A DNA stretch of 36,669 nucleotides from positions 1-36,669 of the forward strand of contig NZXH01000047.1 in NCBI GenBank assembly GCA_002701885.1, read 5' to 3'. How positions within the stretch are numbered: the stretch's first letter is position 1; each line of letters starts with the position of its first letter. The translations under genes and the position numbers were made by a program. Below are positions 26,239 to 34,731 of the stretch, one piece after another. This DNA comes from Rhodospirillaceae bacterium. Its GTDB lineage: Bacteria > Pseudomonadota > Alphaproteobacteria > SHVP01. The notes below the pieces were generated by a model. That model saw nothing but the letters and a program-made list of their open reading frames with translations. It had not been told where the DNA came from and ran no database searches.

Positions 26239-27438
26239 ATGAATAGCAAAAAATCTTTCCAAGATCTAATAAACCCGATAGCCGAAAATGAATTTTTTAA
26301 TAACTATTATGATAAAAAATTCTTACATATAAAGTCCGAGAACCCTGATAAATTTAAAGAACTATTTACTTGGGATTCATTTTCTAAAATGTTGAATATG
26401 ACTTCTATTTGGAGTTCGTCAAGTCTTCAATTGGTCTTAGACAAAAACAAAGTTCCACCTGAAGATTATTGTTATCCAGATGTAGATAGAGAAAAAAATG
26501 AAATTTTCCAGCCACAACCAAATAAAATTATTGAATACTTGAACAAAGGAGCAACTTTAATTGCTAATGAAGTTGACACTCTCGATCAAAATATATCTTT
26601 AATTTCAAGTATTTTAGAGGAAAAATTTTCTTCGAAAACACAATGCAATATATATTTTTCAAAGCAAGGGAGGCAAGGGTTTGATGTACATTTTGATGTT
26701 CATGAAGTTTTTGCTATAAATATAATCGGAGAAAAAGTTTGGAATATCTATGAAGGCAGGCTTGATAATCCTATTAACAGTGAGGCATATATATCTCTGG
26801 ATAAGGATTACGCAAAGAATAATTCTGGGAAAATTATTGAAGAAGTGTTAATGAGACCTGGAGATATTTTATATATCCCAAGAGGTCAATTTCACGAAGC
26901 GCTAGCATCATCAGACAGATCCATGCACTTATCATTTAGTGTTACGCATTTAATTGGCCATGACATATTAAGTTTACTATTTAATAAAGCTATGGAAGAT
27001 TCTTTTTTTCGATCTAATTTCCCTATGAGTTTTCAAGGAAACTCTGAAATACAAAAATGGTTAACCTCCTTTGATGAAAATCTATCTTCAATAATTAATA
27101 GCTCTAGGTTTGTAGACTTGGTTAAAAATCAGTTAAAGAATTATAAGTTAACAAGAGGTAATTATAATTTTCCTAATGATATCACCTTAGATATAAAACA
27201 AAAATTCAGTTTTATTGATAATGTAGAAATCAAAAATGTAGAAGGTCAAAGTGTTTTAGTGCTTAATAAAAAAGCAATTAAGATTCCATCGAATTTTATA
27301 AATATCGTTTCAAAATTAATTTCTATTAAAACATTTACCATCGAAGAAGCATACCAGCAATCTAGTGGCCTTGATCAAAATAGCTTAATAAAACTGGTGG
27401 AAGATTTATCGAATATGAATCTTATTATAAAAAAATAA
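26239..27438 (+). CDS. JmjC/cupin-fold 2-oxoglutarate-dependent oxygenase
   Basis: 399-aa protein of the cupin_4/JmjC group that includes the ribosomal oxygenases (YcfD/RoxA, which hydroxylate ribosomal proteins). The iron triad is visible: His151 and Asp153 in FDVHFDVHEVFAINIIGEKVW (residues 149-169, only HxD is essential) and the distal His219 in PGDILYIPRGQFHEAL. An INIIGEKVWNIYEG segment supplies the usual 2-oxoglutarate-side contacts. A helical dimerisation region and a winged-helix-like C-terminus follow, as in the ribosomal oxygenases. Related proteins occur widely, so the exact target is open. The stop is immediately followed by the palindromic terminator shared with the porin gene. 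Confidence 0.87.
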   Translation: MNSKKSFQDLINPIAENEFFNNYYDKKFLHIKSENPDKFKELFTWDSFSKMLNMTSIWSSSSLQLVLDKNKVPPEDYCYPDVDREKNEIFQPQPNKIIEYLNKGATLIANEVDTLDQNISLISSILEEKFSSKTQCNIYFSKQGRQGFDVHFDVHEVFAINIIGEKVWNIYEGRLDNPINSEAYISLDKDYAKNNSGKIIEEVLMRPGDILYIPRGQFHEALASSDRSMHLSFSVTHLIGHDILSLLFNKAMEDSFFRSNFPMSFQGNSEIQKWLTSFDENLSSIINSSRFVDLVKNQLKNYKLTRGNYNFPNDITLDIKQKFSFIDNVEIKNVEGQSVLVLNKKAIKIPSNFINIVSKLISIKTFTIEEAYQQSSGLDQNSLIKLVEDLSNMNLIIKK

Positions 27439-27439
27439 A

Positions 27440-27465
27440 AAAGGCAGGTCCTAAGACCTGCCTTT
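27440..27465 (-). terminator. Rho-independent terminator of the porin gene (possibly bidirectional)
   Basis: A perfect 11-bp inverted repeat, AAAGGCAGGTC and GACCTGCCTTT, encloses a CTAA loop. On the minus strand, the direction of the porin transcript, it is followed by a long T-rich run (TTTTTT-A-TTTTTTT), the hallmark of an efficient intrinsic terminator. On the plus strand only TTT follows, so termination of the JmjC transcript should be weaker. It is the only clear intrinsic terminator I see in the window. Confidence 0.93.
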
Positions 27466-27486
27466 AATAAGCTATAAAAAGCTAAA

Positions 27487-28566
27487 CTAGAATCCTACTG
27501 AAGTAATCACTAAGAATTCTGTTACACTGTTTTCATTAGCAGCTACACTTGCATTGTCAGTCATATCCCATGACGCGATTTTCGCACCAATTGATACTCC
27601 TGGGCCAATTGACCTATTAGCTGCAAGACTTACTATTGTAGTCTCATCATCACCGTTGTTTAGAACTTCGTTTTCACCGGCATAATATTCAATACCAACT
27701 GTTGTTCCACTTAGGTTAGTTGTTATACCAAGTCTGAAGTGAGTTGAGTCTGTATCCTGAGCTAATGGAGGACCAGCTTCTTGGTTTTTCCAACTACCAC
27801 CCATTCTGATATTTCCAACAGTAACAGTACCACCGAAGTTCCATTGTTGTGAATCTTCTTCACCAGCTGCTTCAGCACTAAATTGCGCTAAACCACCACC
27901 AACACTAATTGCTGCGCCAGCGAGATTTGTTGAGAAATTCGCACCAAATTCAGTAGTTCCACCGAATTCACCAGATGTACCATCATCACGATCACCTAAT
28001 GTAGCAAAACCAGCTCTTTCTGGAGTGTAAGAAATACCCCACTGCATGCCCATAAGTTTTGGTCCTCTGTATGTAATTTTTGTGTTGTCACCTTCAGCAC
28101 CACCACAAGCGAAAGCAGCAACACCGTTAGTTGCTGTTGCACCTGAGAATGTAGCACAACCTGTGATTGATCCACCAATTACGAATGGTCCTAGGTGTCT
28201 AAACTGGTCGGAAGCACCATCTTCACTACCTAACTCAATACGACCCCATGATTCTTCATTTTCAAGATATAGCATTTGCTCATCGATAGTAGCGTTAGCG
28301 CCGTCAGTAACCATTTCTACTTTAACACCAACTTCTAAACCATTATCAAGAACAGTTGCACCTCTGAAAACGATTTCACTGTCTAATTGAATAGCTTCAC
28401 CTCTTACGTTTGGAACAGAAGTATCATCTTCTGAAATCCAACCAACTGCAGCGTTCATGTAACCACCAACGCTTAGTTTGATTGGGTCTGCGGCATTAGC
28501 AGTTGCTGATGCAGCAAGCATTCCGGCTGTTACTAGAGCCGTTGTACCTATTAAAGATCTTTTCAT
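27487..28566 (-). CDS. Outer-membrane porin, alphaproteobacterial type
   Basis: 359 aa with a clean signal peptide cleaved after ATANA (residue 25). The mature protein consists of short amphipathic beta strands, many Gly/Asn-rich turns, and a final strand ending in Phe (ITSVGF), the sorting signal recognised by the BAM complex. The start of the barrel, PIKLSVGGYMNAAVGW, and the loop after GRIELGSEDGASDQFRHLGPF resemble the Rhodobacter-type porins (porin_4), with the latter forming the constriction loop. Cys137 and Cys154 in a Gly/Ala-rich stretch could form a loop disulfide. Base and codon use are visibly richer in G/C than neighbouring genes, as expected for a highly expressed gene. An AAAGGA ribosome site precedes the ATG. 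Confidence 0.93.
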   Translation of the reverse strand: MKRSLIGTTALVTAGMLAASATANAADPIKLSVGGYMNAAVGWISEDDTSVPNVRGEAIQLDSEIVFRGATVLDNGLEVGVKVEMVTDGANATIDEQMLYLENEESWGRIELGSEDGASDQFRHLGPFVIGGSITGCATFSGATATNGVAAFACGGAEGDNTKITYRGPKLMGMQWGISYTPERAGFATLGDRDDGTSGEFGGTTEFGANFSTNLAGAAISVGGGLAQFSAEAAGEEDSQQWNFGGTVTVGNIRMGGSWKNQEAGPPLAQDTDSTHFRLGITTNLSGTTVGIEYYAGENEVLNNGDDETTIVSLAANRSIGPGVSIGAKIASWDMTDNASVAANENSVTEFLVITSVGF

Positions 28567-28577
28567 TTATACTAGTC

Positions 28578-28591
28578 CTTTGTTTACAAAG
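28578..28591 (-). repeat. Inverted repeat overlapping the porin ribosome-binding site
   Basis: CTTTGT-TT-ACAAAG is a perfect 6-bp stem. On the porin mRNA the downstream arm ends in AAAG of the AAAGGA ribosome site, about 8 bases before the ATG. Folding could partly mask the site and be opened by ribosomes, Hfq or a small RNA. This is a structural inference from base pairing only. Confidence 0.5.
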
Positions 28592-28678
28592 AAAAAAAAT
28601 ATCGTAACCATTTACGACCTTGCTATTAAAGTGATATTAGTCACAAATGTCCAGCACCTTCCCCATTGTTTTTATATA

Positions 28679-28698
28679 TTGTTGTATTTTTACAACAA
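28679..28698. repeat. Inverted repeat in the porin upstream region
   Basis: TTGTTGTA-TTTT-TACAACAA, an 8-bp perfect stem with a 4-base loop, lies 112 bases upstream of the porin ATG. It could be a regulator-binding operator or an RNA hairpin in a long leader. Nothing in the sequence distinguishes these options, and no T-run follows on the minus strand that would make it an attenuator. Confidence 0.45.
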
Positions 28699-28918
28699 CA
28701 TACTTGTAACCAAATCCAAGAAAATTATAGTTTTGTATGATTGAATATATAGATTATTAAAGTATGTTGCATATTTGTTACATATCAATTTACTTATTTA
28801 CTCAAATAAATTAGTAAAAAAATTGACAAATTGGATATTTATCTTCATATGCAATAGTGATTAGGTATTATAATTTTATAAAATCTTTTATAAAAAAAGT
28901 AATTTAATAGGTTTTTTT

Positions 28919-29485
28919 ATGTTTCTTAATTTTCAGAAATTATATTTGTTAATAATTTTCGTAGTTTTCTCAATCATTTTATCAAATTGCTCTGCTATTC
29001 AAACTAATAATGACCCAATTGTAAAAATGCCAAATACGGGAGATGTTAGCGTTTGGGTTCCACAAAGTGTAGTAGATGAAAAAACTGCAGGTTCAATTTT
29101 TGGAGATAGTGGTGTACCTCTTTTTAATGACAAAAAAGATAAAAGTGGTGGTGGTGGAATTGGAGTGAACGTTTTTCTCTGGAGAGCAACTCTTGATACA
29201 ACCTCTTTTTTGCCTCTCCTTTCAGCTGACCCTTTTGGAGGTGTGATCATAACTGATTGGTATTTGCCAGTTGAATCACCTGATGAAAGATATAAATTGA
29301 CTATATATATTTTAGATAAAAAACTTAGAGCAGATGGTTTAAAAATATCCCTTTTCAAACAGCAGAAAAATAATAAAGGTGATTGGATAAATTCTGAGTT
29401 TGATAAAAATTTAGTAAGAAAGCTTGAAGATACAATTTTATCTCGTGCCAGAGAACTTAAAATTGCTTCTATAAAAGCAAAATAA
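28919..29485 (+). CDS. DUF3576-family outer-envelope lipoprotein
   Basis: 188 aa. A hydrophobic N-terminus ends in the lipobox ILSNC, so Cys24 would be lipidated. The mature part shows the DUF3576 core: GIGVNVFLWRATLDTTSFLPL, SADPFGGVIITDWYLP (key residues DPFGGVI and DWY), ERYKLTIYILDKKLRADGLKIS. The family is largely restricted to alphaproteobacteria and usually sits just upstream of leuS, as here (88-base gap). The function is unknown, but the lipobox and its conserved company with leuS-lptE suggest envelope assembly. The ATG follows a TAATAGG tract. Confidence 0.87.
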   Translation: MFLNFQKLYLLIIFVVFSIILSNCSAIQTNNDPIVKMPNTGDVSVWVPQSVVDEKTAGSIFGDSGVPLFNDKKDKSGGGGIGVNVFLWRATLDTTSFLPLLSADPFGGVIITDWYLPVESPDERYKLTIYILDKKLRADGLKISLFKQQKNNKGDWINSEFDKNLVRKLEDTILSRARELKIASIKAK

Positions 29486-29573
29486 GTTTATAATTGTATC
29501 TAATTTATTCCTTTAATAACTTTATTAACTTTTTCAAAATTTAATTTCCTTACTAGATAGCTAGGTAGTTTTT

Positions 29574-32153
29574 ATGAAAGAATATTTTGAGCGATATAAT
29601 TCCGAAGTTAATGAAAAAAAATGGCAAGATGAATGGAATAATTTGAATTGCTTCAAAGCATCCATAGATCTATCAAAACCCAAATACTATGTATTAGAGA
29701 TGTTTCCCTATCCTTCAGGGCGAATTCATATGGGTCATGTAAGAAATTATACTTTAGGTGATGTCATTGCACGATATAAGAGATCAAAAGGTTTTAATGT
29801 TCTTCACCCCATGGGTTGGGATGCTTTTGGGTTACCAGCTGAAAACGCAGCTAAAGATAAAAAAATCCACCCATCAGAATGGACATATGAGAATATTTCA
29901 AATATGCGTACTGAACTTAAGCGTATGGGTTTATCACTTGACTGGAGTAGAGAAATTGCCACTTGTCATCCAGGCTACTATAAGTTTCAACAACAACTAT
30001 TTTTGGATATGTATAATAAAGACCTTGTTTATAGAAAAAAATCTATGGTTAACTGGGACCCTGTTGATAGAACTGTTTTGGCTAATGAACAAGTCATTGA
30101 TGGAAAAGGATGGAGGTCTGGAGCTCCAGTAGAAAAAAAAGAATTATCTCAATGGTTCTTTAGAATTACTAAATATCAAGATGAATTACTGAACGAACTA
30201 AATAGTCTTAAAAGATGGCCTGATCGAGTTAGGCTTATGCAAGAAAATTGGATTGGAAAATCTAATGGGGCTCAAATTGAATTTGAAATTTTTAATAGCA
30301 CAAAAAAATTATCTGTTTATACAACAAGACCTGATACATTATTTGGGGCAACCTTCTGTGCAATATCACCGGAACATTCTCTAGCAAAAGAGATTGCAAA
30401 AAAAAATAAAACAGCTCAAATTTTTATTGAAGATTGTAATAAACTTGGAACAAGTGAAGCGGTAATTGAAAAAGCTGAAAAGAGAGGTTTTAAAACTGAA
30501 CTATTAGCTAAGCACCCTTTTAACGATACATTGCTCCCCATATTTATAGCTAACTTTGTTTTGATGGAATATGGAACTGGTGCAATTTTTGGTTGCCCTG
30601 CTCACGACCAAAGAGATTTAGATTTTGCTAATAAAATGAATCTTTCTGTTATCCCAGTTGTTATGCCAAATAATGAAAATATTCAAACATGGAAAATTAA
30701 AAATGAAGCTTATACTGGAGAAGGTATTTTAATTAATTCTGATTTTTTAGATAATTTAGATATTAAAACAGCTAAAAATGAAGTAATTAAAAAGCTAGAG
30801 AAACAAGGAATAGGTAAGAATGTTACAAAATATAGATTAAGAGATTGGGGGGCTTCGAGACAGAGATACTGGGGTTGTCCAGTTCCGATAGTTTATTGCG
30901 ATAGATGTGGTGCCGTTCCAATTCCATCTTCCGAATTACCAATAGAGCTACCTAAAAATATAGATTTATCTTTAGTTGGGAATCCACTCGAAAAAATCTC
31001 TGAATGGTATGAAACAACTTGCCCAAAATGTTCAGGGAAAGCTACAAGAGAAACAGATACTTTAGATACCTTTGTTGACTCATCTTGGTACTTTGCAAGG
31101 TTTTGTTCACCTAGGGATACTTCTGTTGTTAATAAAAGTGAGGCAAATTATTGGCTACCTGTAGATCAATATATTGGAGGAATAGAGCATGCAATTCTTC
31201 ACTTGCTATATTCAAGATTTTTCGTTAAAGCGATGAAAGAATGTAATTATATTAATATTGATGAACCCTTTGATGGATTGTTTACTCAAGGAATGGTGTG
31301 TCATGAAACATACCTAGGTTCAAATAATGAGTGGCTTTATCCTGAAGAAATAGAATTTTCTAATAAGGGAGAAGCCTTAAGACTTTCTGACAAATCAAAA
31401 GTTTTTATTGGAAGATCTGAGTCAATGTCAAAATCTAAGAAAAACGTAGTCGACCCTGGATCTATAATCAGACAATATGGCGCTGATACCGCAAGATGGT
31501 TCATGCTATCCGATAGTCCGCCTGAAAGAGACTTAGAATGGACAGACTCAGGTGTTCATGGAGCATGGAAATTTATAAATAAATTGTGGAAACTTGTTCT
31601 TTTAAGTATACCAAATCTTCCCAAAGATTTATCAGATGAACCAACTAATTTAAATCCAAAAAGTCTTGAACTAAGACAACAAAATCACAAATCTATAAAA
31701 AGTATTACTCAATGTTTAGAAGAATTTAAATTTAATGTGGCGGTTGCTAAAATCCATGAATTAGTTAACATTTTTCAGGAATCTATAACCGATAGAGATA
31801 TTTCTAGTTGGGTAAAACGTGAATGCATTGAGTTTATTTTAAGATTATCTAATCCAATGATCCCTCATATAACAGAAGAACTTTGGCAAAAGTTAGGGCA
31901 AAATACTTTGTTGAGCAGTCAACCTTGGCCAGAGCCTATTCCTTCATTATATAAGGAAGAAAATTCAAATATATCTATACAAATTAATGGCAAACATAGA
32001 GTTACTATAAACATTGGCAAATCAAGTGATAAAAACAATGTAGAGGCCGCTGCTAAACAACATGCTAATATACAAAAAGCTTTAACTAATAAGAAAATAG
32101 TAAAAACAATTTATGTACCTGGTAGGATTTTTAATTTTGTTATATCAAAATAA
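29574..32153 (+). CDS. leuS: Leucyl-tRNA synthetase
   Basis: Class I aminoacyl-tRNA synthetase that charges tRNA-Leu. The 859-aa length is normal for bacterial LeuRS. Landmarks in order: [11 protein letters not shown] (HIGH-type site, HMGH at 52-55), the CP1 editing domain with [12 protein letters not shown] (~246-257) and GCPAHDQRD (~342-350), a zinc-type insert with YCDRCG and CPKCSGK, the leucine-specific region, MSKSK (~616-620, the KMSKS loop), and the anticodon-binding helices up to the C-terminal domain (VYVPGR-like [12 protein letters not shown]). A GGTAG tract precedes the ATG. The 3' end overlaps lptE by 41 bases. Confidence 0.98.
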   Translation: MKEYFERYNSEVNEKKWQDEWNNLNCFKASIDLSKPKYYVLEMFPYPSGRIHMGHVRNYTLGDVIARYKRSKGFNVLHPMGWDAFGLPAENAAKDKKIHPSEWTYENISNMRTELKRMGLSLDWSREIATCHPGYYKFQQQLFLDMYNKDLVYRKKSMVNWDPVDRTVLANEQVIDGKGWRSGAPVEKKELSQWFFRITKYQDELLNELNSLKRWPDRVRLMQENWIGKSNGAQIEFEIFNSTKKLSVYTTRPDTLFGATFCAISPEHSLAKEIAKKNKTAQIFIEDCNKLGTSEAVIEKAEKRGFKTELLAKHPFNDTLLPIFIANFVLMEYGTGAIFGCPAHDQRDLDFANKMNLSVIPVVMPNNENIQTWKIKNEAYTGEGILINSDFLDNLDIKTAKNEVIKKLEKQGIGKNVTKYRLRDWGASRQRYWGCPVPIVYCDRCGAVPIPSSELPIELPKNIDLSLVGNPLEKISEWYETTCPKCSGKATRETDTLDTFVDSSWYFARFCSPRDTSVVNKSEANYWLPVDQYIGGIEHAILHLLYSRFFVKAMKECNYINIDEPFDGLFTQGMVCHETYLGSNNEWLYPEEIEFSNKGEALRLSDKSKVFIGRSESMSKSKKNVVDPGSIIRQYGADTARWFMLSDSPPERDLEWTDSGVHGAWKFINKLWKLVLLSIPNLPKDLSDEPTNLNPKSLELRQQNHKSIKSITQCLEEFKFNVAVAKIHELVNIFQESITDRDISSWVKRECIEFILRLSNPMIPHITEELWQKLGQNTLLSSQPWPEPIPSLYKEENSNISIQINGKHRVTINIGKSSDKNNVEAAAKQHANIQKALTNKKIVKTIYVPGRIFNFVISK

Positions 32154-32664
32154 ATTTATTAAATTTTTATTGCTAATATTTTTTTCCATTTGTATTCCTT
32201 TTCTAAATGGTTGTGGCTTCCAGCCTTTATATGGTGAAAATAAAACACAAACCCTTTCTATTTTAGAATCGAAAATTGATATAGAAAAAATCAAAGGAAG
32301 AAATGGTCAAATACTAAGAAATGCTCTCCTAGAACAATTTGGATCTGATAGAAATACAACAAAAACTATTACTCTAAAAGTTGTTTTGGACAAATCTATT
32401 GTACCACTCGCTTTTAGAAGCGATAAAACTGTAACTAGGTTTAATGTTAAAATTCACGCAGACTACTTACTTCAAGATAAAATTAGTAATAAAATTTTAA
32501 CAAGAGGTTCATCGAGTTCGATTGCCTCATACAGCGTGGTTTTATCTGAATTTGCAAATTTATCTGCTTCTAAGGACGCTGAAGAAAGAGCGCTAATTGA
32601 TTTAAGCAAAAATATTTCTAGATTAGTTGGTGTTTACCTTATTAATCATAAAAGTATAAATTAA
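32113..32664 (+). CDS. lptE: LPS-assembly lipoprotein LptE
   Basis: 183-aa outer-membrane lipoprotein partner of LptD in LPS insertion. The N-terminal hydrophobic stretch ends in the lipobox FLNGC with Cys34, followed by GFQPLYG, the hallmark of alphaproteobacterial LptE. The mature part has the expected order: [76 protein letters not shown] (landmarks only). The ATG at 32113 lies within leuS and gives an unusually long N-region; TTG codons at 32137 or 32170 could instead give a shorter signal. The stop abuts the holA start directly (TAAATG). Confidence 0.9.
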   Translation: MYLVGFLILLYQNKFIKFLLLIFFSICIPFLNGCGFQPLYGENKTQTLSILESKIDIEKIKGRNGQILRNALLEQFGSDRNTTKTITLKVVLDKSIVPLAFRSDKTVTRFNVKIHADYLLQDKISNKILTRGSSSSIASYSVVLSEFANLSASKDAEERALIDLSKNISRLVGVYLINHKSIN

Positions 32665-33690
32665 ATGAAAGTTTTTTCTAATAAAGCTGATGCATTTATA
32701 AAATCTATTCCAGACAATATATTTGGCGTATTATTTTATGGGCCGAACAAAGGATTGGTTTCTATTAGATCTCAAGCTTTAAAGAAGTTTTGGGCTGGTG
32801 ATAATTATGATCCTTTTGATGTAGTTCAATTAGACAGCACTGAAATAATTAAAGATCTTTCTATTTTTTTAAATCATATAAGTTCTATGTCATTTAGTAG
32901 AAACAGACAGGTTATAATTATATCAAATTCATCGGATAAATTAACCAAGGTTCTTAAAGAATTAGATTTTAGTATATATATAGATAAAAAAATAATCCTT
33001 GTTAGTGATGAGCTTAGCCCTAGATCTAGTCTTAGAAAATATTTTGAAGGGGATGATTTTTTAGCATCTATACCATGCTATGAAGACTCCTTAACTGACA
33101 ATATTTCATTTGTACAAAGGTGTATATCTGATAAGGGGCTTGTTCTTTCAAATACTTTAATTAAGGAGATAGCCAATTACTTATCTAATGATAGGCTTAT
33201 TAACTTTCAAGAGCTTACTAAATTATTTACTTATATCAATGACGACTCCAGTAAAATAAATTCTGATTTATTAAATAAAATTTTGAGTACTAGTAGTAAT
33301 ACTTCAATTGAAAATATTTCATATGCTGTTGGTAGTGGCCAAAAAAATAAGTTAATTCAAAATATAAATTCTGCTTTTAGAATTGGAACTAATCCTATAT
33401 CTATTATTCGTGGAACAGCTTATCATTTAGAGAGAATTTTGTTTATAAAACAACAATGCAATGCTAATGTTTCTATATCTGAAAGCATGAGCAATTTAAA
33501 ACCAAAAATTTTTTTCAAAAGAGAAGCTGAGTTTATTAATCAAGTTAATAATTGGTCAGTAGAATCTATTATATTATCTCTTAGAAACCTTTTATTTACT
33601 GAACTGGCCTGTAAAAAATATCATTTTAGATCAAATTTTTTATGTGAGAGGTCTCTACTATCTATATCCTCTAGGTTCAGTAAGAAATAG
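32665..33690 (+). CDS. holA: DNA polymerase III subunit delta
   Basis: 341-aa clamp-loader delta subunit, which opens the beta clamp. The first region VLFYGPNKGLVSIRSQAL (~22-39) is the AAA+-like P-loop remnant of HolA, which does not hydrolyse ATP. The middle includes DPFDVVQLDSTEI and SFSRNRQVIIIS, and a helical C-terminal domain with NPISIIRGTAYHLERILFIKQQ matches the PilM-like collar helices of delta. The ATG immediately follows the lptE stop, giving the usual alphaproteobacterial lptE-holA pair. It ends 2 bases before the convergent parB stop. Low similarity is usual for HolA, but position and length fit well. Confidence 0.9.
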   Translation: MKVFSNKADAFIKSIPDNIFGVLFYGPNKGLVSIRSQALKKFWAGDNYDPFDVVQLDSTEIIKDLSIFLNHISSMSFSRNRQVIIISNSSDKLTKVLKELDFSIYIDKKIILVSDELSPRSSLRKYFEGDDFLASIPCYEDSLTDNISFVQRCISDKGLVLSNTLIKEIANYLSNDRLINFQELTKLFTYINDDSSKINSDLLNKILSTSSNTSIENISYAVGSGQKNKLIQNINSAFRIGTNPISIIRGTAYHLERILFIKQQCNANVSISESMSNLKPKIFFKREAEFINQVNNWSVESIILSLRNLLFTELACKKYHFRSNFLCERSLLSISSRFSKK

Positions 33691-33692
33691 AT

Positions 33693-34616
33693 TTATCTAG
33701 GACTTAATAATCTATGCACAATATCGTCCAATTGATCTAGATTTTTAAAAATTATTTGTATTTTTCCCTCTTTATTATCACTTACATAGTCAATGTCTAC
33801 TAAGTATCCTAGGGCTTGCGAAATATCTTTTTCTAATGCTATTGTATTAGCATCTTTTATCTTTTCTTTTGTTTTATTTAGATTGATATGTTTATTTATT
33901 TTTTCTGATGAGCGAACATTTAAACCTTCTTTAATAATTTTCCTAGCATCATCTATTGGATTTTTTGAACTTAAAAGGGCTCTTCCATGGCCCGCACTAA
34001 TTTTACCTTCTGATAGTAGCAGTCTTACTTCCTCAGGTAAATTTAGCAATCGTATTGTATTAGCTACATGGCTTCGACTTTTACCCACTTCTTTAGATAT
34101 TTTATCTTGTGTTACACCATGATTTTCCGCTAAATCCTTATAAGCTGTTGCTTCTTCAATAGGGTTTAAATTTTCTCTTTGAATATTCTCTATAATAGCT
34201 ATTTCTAACAAAGCTTTATCATCAATATTCTTTATCGAGACTGGTAACTTATCTAATTTTGCTAATTGCGCTGCACGCCACCTTCTTTCACCAGCTATAA
34301 TTTGATACTCTTCTTTATTATTATCAGTTTTTCTTACTAAAATTGGATGAAGTATTCCTTTCTCAACAATTGAATTAGCAAGACTTTCTAAATCTTTTTT
34401 GTCAAAATTTTTTCTTGGTTGATTAGGGTTTGGAAGTAAGTTTTCTATTGGTATTTCTCTGTTTGAGGTTTTAATTTTCTGTAACTCTTTAAGATCCTCT
34501 GCTTCATTACCAAGAAGAGCAGAGAGCCCCCTACCAAGTCCCTTTTTTCCAGAGGTATAAGTTTGGTTTGAATCCTTTATAGTTTCATTATTATACTCAT
34601 CATCATCTTCTTGCAA
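33693..34616 (-). CDS. parB: Chromosome partitioning protein ParB (CTPase, parS-binding)
   Basis: 307-aa centromere-binding CTPase that loads at parS, slides and recruits ParA and SMC. It begins with a poorly conserved acidic tail, then KGLGRGLSALLG (25-36; the ParA-stimulating GLGRGLSALL box), the N-terminal CTP-binding domain with IENLLPNPNQPRKNFD and the CTP motif GERRWRAA (109-116), the HTH domain (GVTQDKISKEVGKSRSHVANTIRLL), and a C-terminal dimerisation segment. No internal Met precedes the conserved part. The TTG at 34616 is chosen, supported by AAAGGA seven bases upstream. It lies 115 bases after parA, so it may have its own promoter. Perfect cognate parS sites lie at 36170-36216. Confidence 0.97.
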   Translation of the reverse strand: MQEDDDEYNNETIKDSNQTYTSGKKGLGRGLSALLGNEAEDLKELQKIKTSNREIPIENLLPNPNQPRKNFDKKDLESLANSIVEKGILHPILVRKTDNNKEEYQIIAGERRWRAAQLAKLDKLPVSIKNIDDKALLEIAIIENIQRENLNPIEEATAYKDLAENHGVTQDKISKEVGKSRSHVANTIRLLNLPEEVRLLLSEGKISAGHGRALLSSKNPIDDARKIIKEGLNVRSSEKINKHINLNKTKEKIKDANTIALEKDISQALGYLVDIDYVSDNKEGKIQIIFKNLDQLDDIVHRLLSPR

Positions 34617-34731
34617 TTTAATTTCCTTTCCATTTAAAAAAGAAGTTTAATAAAACAACTTTAATATAATCTCATTTAATTATTAGTTTTATACAAAACA
34701 AAAAATGTTTAATAATACTACTAAGAGATAT
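34617..34731 (-). promoter_or_regulatory. Intergenic leader upstream of parB
   Basis: 115 very AT-rich bases between parA and parB, unusual for a pair that is often coupled. It ends in a good ribosome site, and a minus-strand TATATT-containing stretch is a candidate -10, but no convincing -35 was found. Independent parB transcription is therefore possible but not shown. Confidence 0.35.
34624..34629 (-). promoter_or_regulatory. Shine-Dalgarno site deciding the TTG start of parB
   Basis: Minus-strand AAAGGA lies 7 bases before the TTG at 34616-34614. The distance is ideal, and there is no Met codon upstream of the GLGRGLSALL box, so the TTG start is well supported. Confidence 0.75.

Larger units (their letters stand above)
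28567..28918. promoter_or_regulatory. Divergent control region between porin and DUF3576 lipoprotein
   Basis: At 352 bases this is the longest non-coding stretch in the window; no small ORF of merit or tRNA is seen. It contains two inverted repeats (listed separately) on the porin side and a consensus-like TTGACA at 28823-28828 on the plus side, with TATGCA 19 bases later. A TATAAT at 28869-28874 is too far from that -35 to pair with it. The length relative to other gaps suggests a long 5' untranslated leader and regulation of the porin. Confidence 0.5.

Noticed and set aside
28046-28390. 114-aa ORF antisense to the porin
   Set aside because: Shadow of the GC-richer porin gene; composition follows the opposite strand and there is no ribosome site or family resemblance.
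28823-28853. TTGACA...TATGCA as a confident promoter for the DUF3576 gene
   Set aside because: The -35 is perfect, but the -10 is poor with 19-base spacing; kept only as a note in the intergenic entry.
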